Positions 9,218-18,149 of a DNA stretch of 64,000 nucleotides are shown here, piece after piece. The notes under the pieces were generated by a model that did not search any database, had not been told where the DNA came from, and saw only the letters and a list, made by a program, of their open reading frames with translations. The DNA comes from Pseudomonas sp. LS-2 (GTDB lineage: Bacteria; Pseudomonadota; Gammaproteobacteria; Pseudomonadales; Pseudomonadaceae), in contig NZ_QXTJ01000041.1 of assembly GCF_003605735.1 (NCBI RefSeq), positions 1 through 64,000 of the forward strand. The letters are read 5' to 3'. A program made the position numbers and the translations under genes. Each line of letters opens with the position of its first letter. The stretch's first letter is position 1.

Positions 9218-9339
9218 AACAGGAGATTCGTGCGCCTGCCGCTCTCCGGAACAAGACCCGGGGATTACAGTCTGATTGGCATCCGTCCGGCGCCCCCATC
9301 GCGGAGCGCTGTCGACGGTTCGCCAAACAAGGAGTTTTT

Positions 9340-10065
9340 ATGTTCAGCCTTCGCCCCACTGCCACTTTCTTCACCCTCGGCGCAGCCGTTATGGCCAGCA
9401 CGGCCGCGATGGCCGCCAAGGCTGACGAGGTCCATTACAACCAGATCTTGGTGCGTGCCGAGGTCAATCAGGAAGTCCAGCGTGACCTGATGACCGTGAC
9501 CGTCTACACCGAATCGCAGAACTCGGACCCGGCCAAACTCGCCGCAGGTATCACCGACACGTTGAACAAGGCCTTGGGCGAAGCGCGCAAGGTCAAGGAA
9601 GTCACCATCCGCCAAGGCAGCCGCAACAGCTATCCGATCTATGACGACAAGGGCCAGAAGATCACCGGCTGGCGCGAGCGCGCCGAACTGCGCATGGAGA
9701 GTCCGGATTTCGCCGCCTTGTCCAAGCTCACCGGCGAGCTATTGGGCAGTGACATGAAAATGGGCGGCATGGACTTTTCCATCTCAGACCCAGCCCGCAA
9801 GGCCAGCGAAGACACACTGCTCAAGAGTGCGGTCACGGCCTTCAAGACGCGTGCGCAACTGGTTACCGACGCGCTCGGTGGCAGCGGCTACAAACTGGTC
9901 AATCTGAACCTCAACACCTCGGGTTATCCACAGCCCTACATGCGTGCCCCGGTCATGATGATGAAAGCCGCACGGGCCGACGCAGCACCGACACCTGAAG
10001 TCGAAGCGGGTACCAGCCAGGTCAGCGTCACCGCGGACGGCGTGATCGAAGTCACCATGCCTTGA
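9340..10065 (+). CDS. SIMPL-domain (DUF541) periplasmic protein
   Basis: This 241-aa protein starts with a signal peptide (MFSLRPTATFFTLGAAVMA, cleavage near AMAAKA), followed by a SIMPL domain whose first strands read YNQILVRAEVNQEVQRDLM. SIMPL proteins form periplasmic or outer-membrane-associated oligomers of largely unknown function; some are linked to oxidative stress. ATG 9340 is preceded by AAGGAG at a good distance; the longer open frame from 9067 runs through the REP element and is rejected. It is divergent from roxS, as is the corresponding gene beside roxRS in P. aeruginosa (from memory). Confidence 0.82.
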   Translation: MFSLRPTATFFTLGAAVMASTAAMAAKADEVHYNQILVRAEVNQEVQRDLMTVTVYTESQNSDPAKLAAGITDTLNKALGEARKVKEVTIRQGSRNSYPIYDDKGQKITGWRERAELRMESPDFAALSKLTGELLGSDMKMGGMDFSISDPARKASEDTLLKSAVTAFKTRAQLVTDALGGSGYKLVNLNLNTSGYPQPYMRAPVMMMKAARADAAPTPEVEAGTSQVSVTADGVIEVTMP

Positions 10066-10071
10066 TCCCGG

Positions 10072-10098
10072 ACAGCGGCAGCCAACCGCTGCCGCTGT
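10072..10098 (+). terminator. Hairpin after the SIMPL gene
   Basis: ACAGCGGCAG and CTGCCGCTGT form a perfect 10-bp stem seven bases after the stop codon. The following sequence CTTCC is poor in T, so it is a weak intrinsic terminator or a 3'-end-protecting stem. Confidence 0.55.
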
Positions 10099-10312
10099 CT
10101 TCCACAGTATTTTCTTACCCCCACGCGACTACCTCTTCCGTATTGAACCGGCGTCCCCCTCCTACACGCTCCAGCGATTCATCCGATTTTCAACCCCCCC
10201 GCAATCCCTACAATCGAACCCGCTCCACGCGAGGATATTCAGGACGCGATGAGCGCCTTCTGCGCAATGGGTTACCACCCAGGACAACTCCACCATTCAA
10301 GGATGAATAACG

Positions 10313-11887
10313 ATGACTTTACCGATAACGTGTCGCTTCGAGGCCGGTAGCGATAATTCAGACGGCCATAGCCACCAGACCATCGAGCGGATCCTCCGCC
10401 AGTTCGGGTATCACGACGCTGAGATAGACGCCGTTTATTTCGGCAACTGGCTGCGTGATTACTCGCAGATCGTCGACCCCAAACTTGTCCGCGCTCCCGA
10501 CATGCCCAAGGCGTTTCCGGCCTTCCTCTCTCGCAAGGCATTGACCGACCTTGTGGACGTACTCGCAGTGAAGAAGTTTCAGGATCTTCGATCGGGCTAT
10601 CCCGCTGCAATGCAAGTGACGACCCGAAAGCTGGGGGTCTATCGCCCTTCCGAGCATATCGATAATCCACTGGTGGTCACGCCGCCGTTCCCGGATCCGC
10701 AGACGCGCGACCCGGACTTCGAACCCTGGGTACGGGCTGGAGATCCGCTGCTGGAAACCGATCCCGATACATCGATGAGGCGCTACCTTTCACGCTCCGT
10801 CGACTACATGGCGCAACAACTGCGCATGTCCATGACTGCGCCACGCTCGCTCAGAGGCTTGCGTCACTTTGGCGCCGCCCTGCATGTACTCGAGGACCTG
10901 TTCGCCCATTCGAACTTCGTCGAGCTGAGTCTCATCAACGCCGGCCATGACAAGGTACTTCCCTGGACCACACCAATGGATGTCAACTGGGACCTGCCGC
11001 TGGTGACCGGCACGTTCGGCGGCAGTGACGTCGTCGCCAGCCTCGCGGCACCGCTGGGCAAGATTCTCTACTCCACCGAGGAGCTGACATTTGAGCTCAC
11101 AGAGCCTGAATATCGCTCGGAGCGCGATAAAGTCATGCTGATCCTGCTCAGCGAACATCCCGATCAGAGTTACTACAGGGCATTCAACGCACTGCTCTCG
11201 GCGCGAGATCAGTTGGTGAGCGCGGCGCAGACGCTCGGCATCGACACGCTGCGGTTCTATCGCTGGGTCCTGTCCACCCCCGCCAGCATCGTGATCAACG
11301 CATATAACGTTGCAGCGCAAGGCGTGTTGGCCTGGATCGGCAACAGCGTTGCAGATGCCCAGACCGCACTGGGTAACGATCCGAATACCGATCCTTCAAT
11401 AGAGCCAACCCATTCCCAGCTTTCCAAGGACCACGCCGAACATCCCTTGCACGATCTCGCGGCACGGCTGGCAAGCGCTGCCGTTGGCCAGGTCGCTCAG
11501 GCCATGCTCGACTTCGAACAGGGCAAACCCGGGGCAGATCCCGTCGCCGTAGCGTCAGAATTTTTCTGCCATCCGGCCGCGACCGACTGGCACCACACCA
11601 TCGTCAATCAATGGGCCGCCGCCAACCCTGGGCAAATTGAACGCGCCACGCTGAAAACCGATCTGGACCAGGTTCATCAGCACGCGATCCTCGAATTGCA
11701 AGACATACACAGGGAGCTGGCACTAAATGCCGAGCAGTTCTTCGACTACCTGTTCAATAGCACGGACGAACTCCCCTCGCATTTTCAGGGATTGGCATAC
11801 AGCGCCCTCATGGCCGTGGTTAATCAAACAAATTGGGGACAGGTGCTGCTGAGTCTTACCCAGCGCAGCCTCACCGAAACACGATGA
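10313..11887 (+). CDS. HET-C domain protein, short paralogue
   Basis: This 524-aa protein matches the fungal heterokaryon-incompatibility HET-C family (Pfam Het-C). Diagnostic stretches are HSHQTIERILRQFG, GNWLRDYSQIVDPKLV and LHVLEDLFAHSNFVEL. The H191-x3-D195-x3-H199 pattern resembles the zinc-binding helix of phospholipase C/S1-P1-type folds, so a lipid or phosphodiester hydrolase is possible but unproven. No signal peptide or clear membrane segment is visible. AAGGA lies upstream of ATG 10313. It is followed after 155 bp by a longer paralogue; both interrupt the usual SIMPL-dpp neighbourhood. The role, perhaps in antagonism or membrane attack, is inference. Confidence 0.8.
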   Translation: MTLPITCRFEAGSDNSDGHSHQTIERILRQFGYHDAEIDAVYFGNWLRDYSQIVDPKLVRAPDMPKAFPAFLSRKALTDLVDVLAVKKFQDLRSGYPAAMQVTTRKLGVYRPSEHIDNPLVVTPPFPDPQTRDPDFEPWVRAGDPLLETDPDTSMRRYLSRSVDYMAQQLRMSMTAPRSLRGLRHFGAALHVLEDLFAHSNFVELSLINAGHDKVLPWTTPMDVNWDLPLVTGTFGGSDVVASLAAPLGKILYSTEELTFELTEPEYRSERDKVMLILLSEHPDQSYYRAFNALLSARDQLVSAAQTLGIDTLRFYRWVLSTPASIVINAYNVAAQGVLAWIGNSVADAQTALGNDPNTDPSIEPTHSQLSKDHAEHPLHDLAARLASAAVGQVAQAMLDFEQGKPGADPVAVASEFFCHPAATDWHHTIVNQWAAANPGQIERATLKTDLDQVHQHAILELQDIHRELALNAEQFFDYLFNSTDELPSHFQGLAYSALMAVVNQTNWGQVLLSLTQRSLTETR

Positions 11888-12042
11888 CGATGTGATCGAA
11901 GAGACCATCGGTCAATGGATGGCGGCCGTCAAATGCGCTGCCACCCGCATCACCTTCTTCACGTTGTATCGATTACTCGCACGCCGGACCGCCATTGCCA
12001 CTGGATGGAACAATGGCTGCCAGCACTCTTGAAGGATCAAGG

Positions 12043-14181
12043 ATGAAACCTCCAACAGACCCTCGGCCTATAGAGCCCAAAGCAAAGACGGCCGCGCTAG
12101 CCGAGAGCGATGACCCGTATCCCGTCGCGTTCGACAGTCAGCTTGGGCTCAAACAACTTATCGCCGCTGTACGCAAAAGCGATCCCGGTGGATTCGCACT
12201 GGGCATGGCGCCAATCCTGGGCTACGACCTGCCCCCCAGAGTCTATGAGGCGCTGCACAGCGCAGTGCTCAACGCAGAAATCCAGTCGCCAACCATCGAG
12301 TTGGTGGCCGATGACACCGAAACCGCCCTCTACGACGCGACCAGCCGCACCATACGCCTTCAACGAAACTTCCTTTCACGAGCGATTGGCAATCCCGAAT
12401 TTCGCTGGACGCTCATGGGCAGTCTGCTCCTTGCGTTTAGCCACCACCTGTCGACCATTCTGCGCAATGATCTGGTACCGCAACTGACGGATGCGCAAAG
12501 CCCGATTTCGCCCGATCTGGTACTTGAAGACGGGCCGCTGTATTCAGTTGCCATGGCGCAGATGGCCTTACCCAAACGCGACGACGTCCGCATAGGCACC
12601 TATACCCTCGCCAATGGCGACAGCGCATCGATTCGAACCTCTTACCGAGGTGCTATCGAACGCATTTCGCTTCAGCGGATCGAGGTCGCACTGCCGCAAA
12701 GCCTGACCGACCCGGCGGGTCCGAGCGCGCGGTTCGAAGCCGGGCCGGGAGGCAGCGGCCACCACACTCACGAATCTATCGAGAGCCACATGGTATCGAT
12801 CGGATTCTCTGAAACCGAAATGCAGGCGATTACCTTCGGCAACTGGATGCGTGATCATTCGCAATTGGTCGATCCCAAGCTGGTTCGCGCAAAAGACACC
12901 CCCAGGAACTTCCCGAGCGTACTGAGCCGCCAGACGCTGACTCAAATAGTCGATGTCCTGGCTGCCCGAAAATTCAGTGACGTACGCCAGAACAATTCAT
13001 CGGACTACAGTGTGACCAATGAAAAGCTCGGCGTGTACAGGCCAAGCGAGCACATTGATAACCCCAAAGTCCTTACCGTGCCAACAGTAGACCCGATCAC
13101 CCGGGACCCTGACTTCGAACCCTGGGTACTGACCGGCGACCCCCTACTGGAGGTGGATTACGCGACCTCCATGAAACGCTATATTCATCGCTCCGAAGAG
13201 ACCATGCGTGAGGACCTCATTGCCGCCATGTCGCTGGGGCGCACTGAGGCGGGGCTGCGCAAACTGGGCGCCGGACTGCACATTCTTGAGGACTTCTTTG
13301 CACATTCCAATTTTGTAGAGCTGTGTCTGATCAAACATGGCTATGACGTTTTGCCGTGGACTGCCCCCGCCAATTGCATCAACCGACTACCGCTGGTGAC
13401 CGGCACGTTCGGCGCCGCTGATGCATTCGCAAGCATTGCGGGCACTATCGCAGGCCTTCTCAAGCCCAACTTCGACTGGCAGTTCACTCCGACGACTCCG
13501 GGTTATCGCTCGGATTCCGAGAAAATGATGCTGATCCTGCTGAAGGAAAGCGGTCGGTGGGATATGTACGAGGCGTTCTCGACCTATCTGAAATTGCGAG
13601 ACGAATGGGCGGCGACTCCGGTCAGTGGATGGGTCGAGCTGTATCGCTGGATCACCAGCATCCCCGCGCGACTGGTCGGCAACGCATTCAATGCGATGTT
13701 TCGAGCCGTCGTCACATTGATAGGCGATAGCGTAGGAAGCATCCAAACCCTGCTGGGCGCCGACCCTCATACCGACAGCACCATCGACCCCACGCATTCG
13801 CAGTTAGCCAAGGATCATGCGGATCACCCCCTGCACGGTCTCGCGGCGGGGCTGGCGTCGATTGCCGCCAGCCAGGTTGCGACCAGCATGGTCCGCCGAT
13901 GGGAAGACGGTCCGCACGCACCGCATCCGGCCGTTATCGCGACATCGTTTTTCATTCACCCAGAAGACGGGCATTCGTCGCTGGATGAATACGTAAAAAA
14001 CTGGGCAGCAGCAAACCCGCATCTGATCAGGCGAGCAGCTTCCAAGTCCACGATGGACCATACCCACCTCAAGCTGCAGCACATAGGCCGGCTGTCGTTT
14101 CAACAATTCGTAAGGGAAAGTCAATTGACGCTGGGATACCTCGCCGAACATTTCGTAGCGCTCTTCAAGCGCCTTTTCTAA
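12043..14181 (+). CDS. HET-C domain protein, long paralogue with extra N-terminal domain
   Basis: This 712-aa protein repeats the HET-C domain of its neighbour from about residue 230 on: HESIESHMVSIGF, GNWMRDHSQLVDPKLV and LHILEDFFAHSNFVEL, with H413-x3-D417-x3-H421. Both paralogues also share a C-terminal block SQL-x-KDH-x2-HPLH. The N-terminal 230 residues are absent from the first copy; they contain RTIRLQRNFL, then LLLAFSHHLSTILRNDL, which looks like a helix of a metallopeptidase-like domain with an altered HExxH-type motif (weak inference). ATG 12043 has GAAGGA at 6 bp spacing; upstream ATGs at 11995 and 12010 lack one. Confidence 0.78.
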   Translation: MKPPTDPRPIEPKAKTAALAESDDPYPVAFDSQLGLKQLIAAVRKSDPGGFALGMAPILGYDLPPRVYEALHSAVLNAEIQSPTIELVADDTETALYDATSRTIRLQRNFLSRAIGNPEFRWTLMGSLLLAFSHHLSTILRNDLVPQLTDAQSPISPDLVLEDGPLYSVAMAQMALPKRDDVRIGTYTLANGDSASIRTSYRGAIERISLQRIEVALPQSLTDPAGPSARFEAGPGGSGHHTHESIESHMVSIGFSETEMQAITFGNWMRDHSQLVDPKLVRAKDTPRNFPSVLSRQTLTQIVDVLAARKFSDVRQNNSSDYSVTNEKLGVYRPSEHIDNPKVLTVPTVDPITRDPDFEPWVLTGDPLLEVDYATSMKRYIHRSEETMREDLIAAMSLGRTEAGLRKLGAGLHILEDFFAHSNFVELCLIKHGYDVLPWTAPANCINRLPLVTGTFGAADAFASIAGTIAGLLKPNFDWQFTPTTPGYRSDSEKMMLILLKESGRWDMYEAFSTYLKLRDEWAATPVSGWVELYRWITSIPARLVGNAFNAMFRAVVTLIGDSVGSIQTLLGADPHTDSTIDPTHSQLAKDHADHPLHGLAAGLASIAASQVATSMVRRWEDGPHAPHPAVIATSFFIHPEDGHSSLDEYVKNWAAANPHLIRRAASKSTMDHTHLKLQHIGRLSFQQFVRESQLTLGYLAEHFVALFKRLF

Positions 14182-14300
14182 AGATTGCGCAAGCGAAAGC
14201 CCTGGAACAGGTGCAGGCGATCTCAACAGTGAGGCATTCTTGGCGGTCTATCATCAGTCGACGACTTCCGGCATGAATGCCGCACTGGTATGAGGTTCAC

Positions 14301-15899
14301 ATGGAGATGACGTTCAAACCCCTGCTTCTTACTGCGGCAATTGCGCTCTGCGCGCCGTCGGTACACGCGGCGAGTACCCTGGTGTATTGCTCAGAGGCCA
14401 GCCCCGCTGGCTTCGACCCCAGTCAATACACCAGCGGCACCGAGTTCGACGCCTCGGCGGAAACCGTATTCAACCGTCTGACCCAGTTCAAACGCGGCGG
14501 TACTGAAGTGGAGCCAGGACTGGCAACGAAATGGGAGGTCTCCGATGACGGCCTCACCTACACCTTTCACCTGCGCTCCGGCGTGAAATTCCACACCACT
14601 GACTATTTCAAACCGACGCGCGACTTCAATGCCGACGACGTGTTGTTCACCTTCAATCGCCTGCTCAATGCCGACGATCCGTTTCGCAAGGCGTACCCTT
14701 CCGAGTCCCCTTACTTCACCGACATGGGCATGAACACCACGATCAGGCAGGTCGATAAAGTCGACGAGCAGACGGTGCGCTTTGAGCTGAACAACATCGA
14801 CGCCGCCTTCATCCAGAATCTGGCGATGAGCTTCGCGTCCATTCAGTCTGCCGAGTACGCCGCTCAACTGCTCAAGGAAGGCAAGGCCGGGGACATCAAT
14901 CAGAAGCCCATCGGCACCGGTCCGTTCGTATTCAAGCGCTATCAGAAGGATGCGCAGATCCGTTACGTCGGCAACACGCAATACTGGAAGCCTGAAGACG
15001 TGAAGCTCGACAATCTTATTTTCTCGATCAACACCGACGCTGCCACACGCCTGCAGAAACTCAAGGCTGGCGAATGTCAGGTCAGCGGCTATCCACGTCC
15101 ACAGGACATCGAGGAGGCGCAGAAGGATCCGAATCTGAAAGTGATGAGCCAAGCCGGTTTCAATCTGGGCTTTCTGGCTTATAACGTGACGCATCCGCCG
15201 CTGGACCAGCTCAAGGTGCGCCAGGCGCTGGACATGGCCATCGACAAACCGGCGATCATCAAGGCCGTGTATCAGGGTGCCGGGCAACTGGCTCAGAACG
15301 CACTTCCCCCTGCGCAATGGAGCTATGACCCGAACATCAAGGACGCGCCGCACGACCCTGAGAAAGCGAAACAGCTGCTTAAAGAGGCGGGGGTGAAGGA
15401 AGGGACGCAGATCAACCTGTGGGCGATGACCGTGCAGCGCGCGTCCAATCCGAACGCGCGGATGTCTGCACAGATGATTCAGTCCGACTGGGCGAAGATC
15501 GGCATCAAAACCAACATCGTCAGTTACGAATGGGGCGAGTACATCAAGCGCGCCAAAGCGGGCGAGCACGATGTGATGATCTATGGCTGGACAGGCGACA
15601 ACGGCGACCCGGACAACTGGCTCGGCGTGCTCTACAGCTGTGCAGCGGTAAAGGGCAGCAACTACGCCAAATGGTGCAACACCGGTTACGACAAACTGGT
15701 GACCCAAGCCAAGGTGACCAGTGATCGCAACGAACGGATCAAGCTATATCAACAGGCGCAGAACATCCTCAAAAACGACGTTCCGATCACCCCGATCGCC
15801 AATTCCAAGGTATTTCAGCCCATGCGCAAGGAGGTGCAGGACTTCAAACTCAGCCCATTTGGCCTCACCCCCTTTTATGGCGTCAGCCTGGCCGGATAG
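14301..15899 (+). CDS. dppA1: Peptide ABC transporter substrate-binding protein (DppA1-like)
   Basis: This 532-aa SBP_bac_5 periplasmic protein starts with a signal peptide ending near VHAAS. Family marks are CSEASPAGFDPSQYTSGT, FHLRSGVKFHTT, GTGPFVFKRYQKDA and GDNGDPDNWLG. It should bind di- or short oligopeptides and deliver them to DppBCDF downstream. It is the first of three tandem binding proteins; residue-level similarity to the next two is very high. ATG 14301 was preferred to 14277 because it gives a proper signal peptide and has GAGG upstream. The number in the name follows gene order in P. aeruginosa and is tentative. Confidence 0.85.
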   Translation: MEMTFKPLLLTAAIALCAPSVHAASTLVYCSEASPAGFDPSQYTSGTEFDASAETVFNRLTQFKRGGTEVEPGLATKWEVSDDGLTYTFHLRSGVKFHTTDYFKPTRDFNADDVLFTFNRLLNADDPFRKAYPSESPYFTDMGMNTTIRQVDKVDEQTVRFELNNIDAAFIQNLAMSFASIQSAEYAAQLLKEGKAGDINQKPIGTGPFVFKRYQKDAQIRYVGNTQYWKPEDVKLDNLIFSINTDAATRLQKLKAGECQVSGYPRPQDIEEAQKDPNLKVMSQAGFNLGFLAYNVTHPPLDQLKVRQALDMAIDKPAIIKAVYQGAGQLAQNALPPAQWSYDPNIKDAPHDPEKAKQLLKEAGVKEGTQINLWAMTVQRASNPNARMSAQMIQSDWAKIGIKTNIVSYEWGEYIKRAKAGEHDVMIYGWTGDNGDPDNWLGVLYSCAAVKGSNYAKWCNTGYDKLVTQAKVTSDRNERIKLYQQAQNILKNDVPITPIANSKVFQPMRKEVQDFKLSPFGLTPFYGVSLAG

Positions 15900-16184
15900 C
15901 CCACATGACATTGCAGCAGCGAAGTAACACTTGTGGCTCAAGCGGGTGCATTCGCAACGCAGCCATGCACCAGAATGGAGCCGCAAAGATGTCGATATGC
16001 GACACGCAAACGTTCAACCACGTCGAAAATTATAGTTTTGCGACATTCGTGTACGTACGTGCCACTCTTTGACACTTGATTGGCGCCAGCATCTTGCTTT
16101 GGGTATGGCGCCTGCATAAGTATCCGCGGGACCGACCCACAAGGTCGTACCCTCAATTAAAAAATGACAACAACTGAGGCCACC

Positions 16185-17813
16185 ATGCTCAAAAAAGCGG
16201 TCATTCCGTTTCTACTCGGCGCAGGTTTGATCGCCAGCGCTCCCTTCGCTCAAGCAGCATCGAACCTGGTGTTCTGCTCCGAAGGCAGCCCCGCTGGTTT
16301 CGACCCAGGTCAATACACCACCGGCACCGACTTCGACGCTTCGGCCGAGACTGTTTTCAACCGTCTGAGCCAGTTCGAACGTGGCGGCACCGCCGTTATC
16401 CCAGGTTTGGCCACCAGCTGGGACGTCTCCCCGGATGGCCTGACCTACACCTTCCACCTGCGTGAAGGTGTCAAGTTCCACACCACGCCGTACTTCAAGC
16501 CGACGCGTACGTTCAATGCCGATGACGTGCTGTTCACGTTCAACCGCATGATCAACAAGGACGACCCGTTCCGTAAGGCGTACCCGACCGAATTCCCGTA
16601 CTTCACCGACATGGCGATGGACACCAACATCACCAAGATCGAGAAGATCGACGACCACACCGTCAAAATGACCCTGGGCACCGTCGACGCTGCGTTCATC
16701 CAGAACCTGGCCATGAGCTTCGCGTCCATTCAGTCCGCTGAATACGCCGCGCAACTGCTCAAGGAAGGCAAGCCTGAAGACATCAACCAGAAGCCTATCG
16801 GCACTGGTCCTTTCGTGTTCAAGAGCTACCAGAAAGACTCCAACATCCGTTTCACCGGAAACAAGGACTACTGGAAGCCTGAAGACGTCAAAGTCGACAA
16901 CCTGATTTTCGCCATTACCACCGATGCTTCGGTTCGTGCCCAGAAGTTGAAGAAAGGCGAATGCCAGATCACTGCTTACCCGCGCCCTGCGGATCTCGCG
17001 CCACTGAAGGCCGACCCTGCACTGAAGATGCCTGATCAGGCGGGCTTTAACCTGGGTTACATCGCCTACAACGTGATGCCGACCATCAAGGGTGAAACCA
17101 AGCCGAACCCGCTGGCCAAGCTCGAAGTACGCCAGGCGCTGGACATGGCTGTCGACAAGAAAGCCATCATCGATGCGGTATACCAGGGTGCAGGTCAACT
17201 GGCGGTCAACGCCATGCCGCCGACCCAGTGGTCTTACGACACCACCATCAAGGATGCACCGTTCGACGTTGCCAAAGCCAAGGAACTGCTGAAAAAGGCA
17301 GGTGTGGCCGAAGGCACCGAAATCACCCTGTGGGCTATGCCGGTTCAGCGTCCGTACAACCCGAACGCCAAGCTGATGGCTGAAATGCTTCAGAACGACT
17401 GGAAGAAGATCGGCATCAACGCCAAGATCGTTTCCTACGAGTGGGGCGAGTACATCAAACGTGCCAAGGCCGGCGAAAACGGCGCGATGCTGATCGGCTG
17501 GAGCGGCGACAACGGTGACCCGGACAACTGGCTGGGCACGCTGTTTGGCTGCGACGCGGTCAACGGCAACAACTTCGCCAAGTGGTGCGACAAGCCTTTC
17601 GACACCCTGATTCATCAGGCCAAGGAAACCACCGACCAGGCCAAGCGCACCGAGCTCTACAAACAGGCTCAGCACTTGCTCAAGGACGCGGTTCCGATGA
17701 CGCCTATCGCGCACTCGACTGTTTACCAGCCAATGCGCAAGGAAGTTCAGGACTTCAAGATCAGCCCATTCGGTCTGAGCTCGTTCTATGGTGTGAGCGT
17801 CAGCGGTAAGTAA
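16185..17813 (+). CDS. dppA2: Peptide ABC transporter substrate-binding protein (DppA2-like)
   Basis: This 542-aa paralogue of the preceding protein has signal peptide MLKKAVIPFLLGAGLIASAP cleaved near AQAAS. It differs from both neighbours by a short insertion, IKGETKPNPLAK, just before the EVRQALDMAVDKK segment, which may alter the hinge or pocket. The start at 16185 is preceded by TGAGG; an ATG at 16164 lacks a site. A 285-bp gap upstream allows an independent promoter, and a perfect 15-bp hairpin follows the stop, so it may be a separate transcription unit. Codon choice is strongly biased to preferred codons, suggesting high expression. Confidence 0.85.
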   Translation: MLKKAVIPFLLGAGLIASAPFAQAASNLVFCSEGSPAGFDPGQYTTGTDFDASAETVFNRLSQFERGGTAVIPGLATSWDVSPDGLTYTFHLREGVKFHTTPYFKPTRTFNADDVLFTFNRMINKDDPFRKAYPTEFPYFTDMAMDTNITKIEKIDDHTVKMTLGTVDAAFIQNLAMSFASIQSAEYAAQLLKEGKPEDINQKPIGTGPFVFKSYQKDSNIRFTGNKDYWKPEDVKVDNLIFAITTDASVRAQKLKKGECQITAYPRPADLAPLKADPALKMPDQAGFNLGYIAYNVMPTIKGETKPNPLAKLEVRQALDMAVDKKAIIDAVYQGAGQLAVNAMPPTQWSYDTTIKDAPFDVAKAKELLKKAGVAEGTEITLWAMPVQRPYNPNAKLMAEMLQNDWKKIGINAKIVSYEWGEYIKRAKAGENGAMLIGWSGDNGDPDNWLGTLFGCDAVNGNNFAKWCDKPFDTLIHQAKETTDQAKRTELYKQAQHLLKDAVPMTPIAHSTVYQPMRKEVQDFKISPFGLSSFYGVSVSGK

Positions 17814-18149
17814 TTCCTCTATATGACTTCACGGTCGCGTTATCTTCGGATAACGCGACCGTGTCGTTATGTGCGTGTTTTATAAATGAAAATGAATATC
17901 GTTAGACGACCAATCAATACATAAAGAATTTGCCTACTTACGATATCCATTTTTCCTACAACTTTTTAGGAAGTTGAAAGTATTTACTGTGCGCGCCTGG
18001 GGACATACCGTCTCAGGTGGCCGCTCTTGATATTGTTGTCTATCTGTTCGGTCGGGTTTTCACTCGCTGCTGAAGCCATTTGCGCAAACGATTGCCATGG
18101 ACTTTTCAGTGGGCGCAGGTATTCGCGTTCCAGACGATAAAGGACTGTC
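17814..18149 (+). other. 336-bp intergenic region between two DppA-like genes
   Basis: After the hairpin at 17830-17863 the DNA becomes AT-rich for about 120 bp (TTTTATAAATGAAAATGAAT, later an imperfect TTCCT/AGGAA repeat around TACAACTTTTT). This is unlike the surrounding coding sequence and probably holds the promoter of the third binding-protein gene. No open frame of note was found. Confidence 0.5.
17830..17863 (+). terminator. 15-bp perfect hairpin with TTCG tetraloop
   Basis: CACGGTCGCGTTATC and its exact complement flank a TTCG loop, one of the most stable RNA hairpins possible. It starts 17 bp after the dppA2-like stop. There is no clear T-tract, so transcription termination with Rho or 3'-end protection of the mRNA are both plausible. 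Confidence 0.7.

Noticed and set aside
9067..9339. N-terminal extension of the SIMPL protein
   Set aside because: It runs through a REP element, and the signal peptide and ribosome site support the start at 9340.
10249..10350. 33-codon frame just before the first HET-C gene
   Set aside because: No ribosome site or recognisable features; it overlaps the HET-C start.
14391..15707. 438-codon frame opposite the first DppA-like gene, and a similar 500-codon frame at 16212-17714
   Set aside because: Both mirror highly expressed, strongly codon-biased binding-protein genes and have no domain signal. Their similarity to each other follows from paralogy of the plus-strand genes.
16082..16112. Sigma-54 promoter upstream of the dppA2-like gene (TGGCGCC...TTGCT)
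   Set aside because: The distance between GG and GC is 12 bases instead of 10, so it does not fit the -24/-12 pattern.
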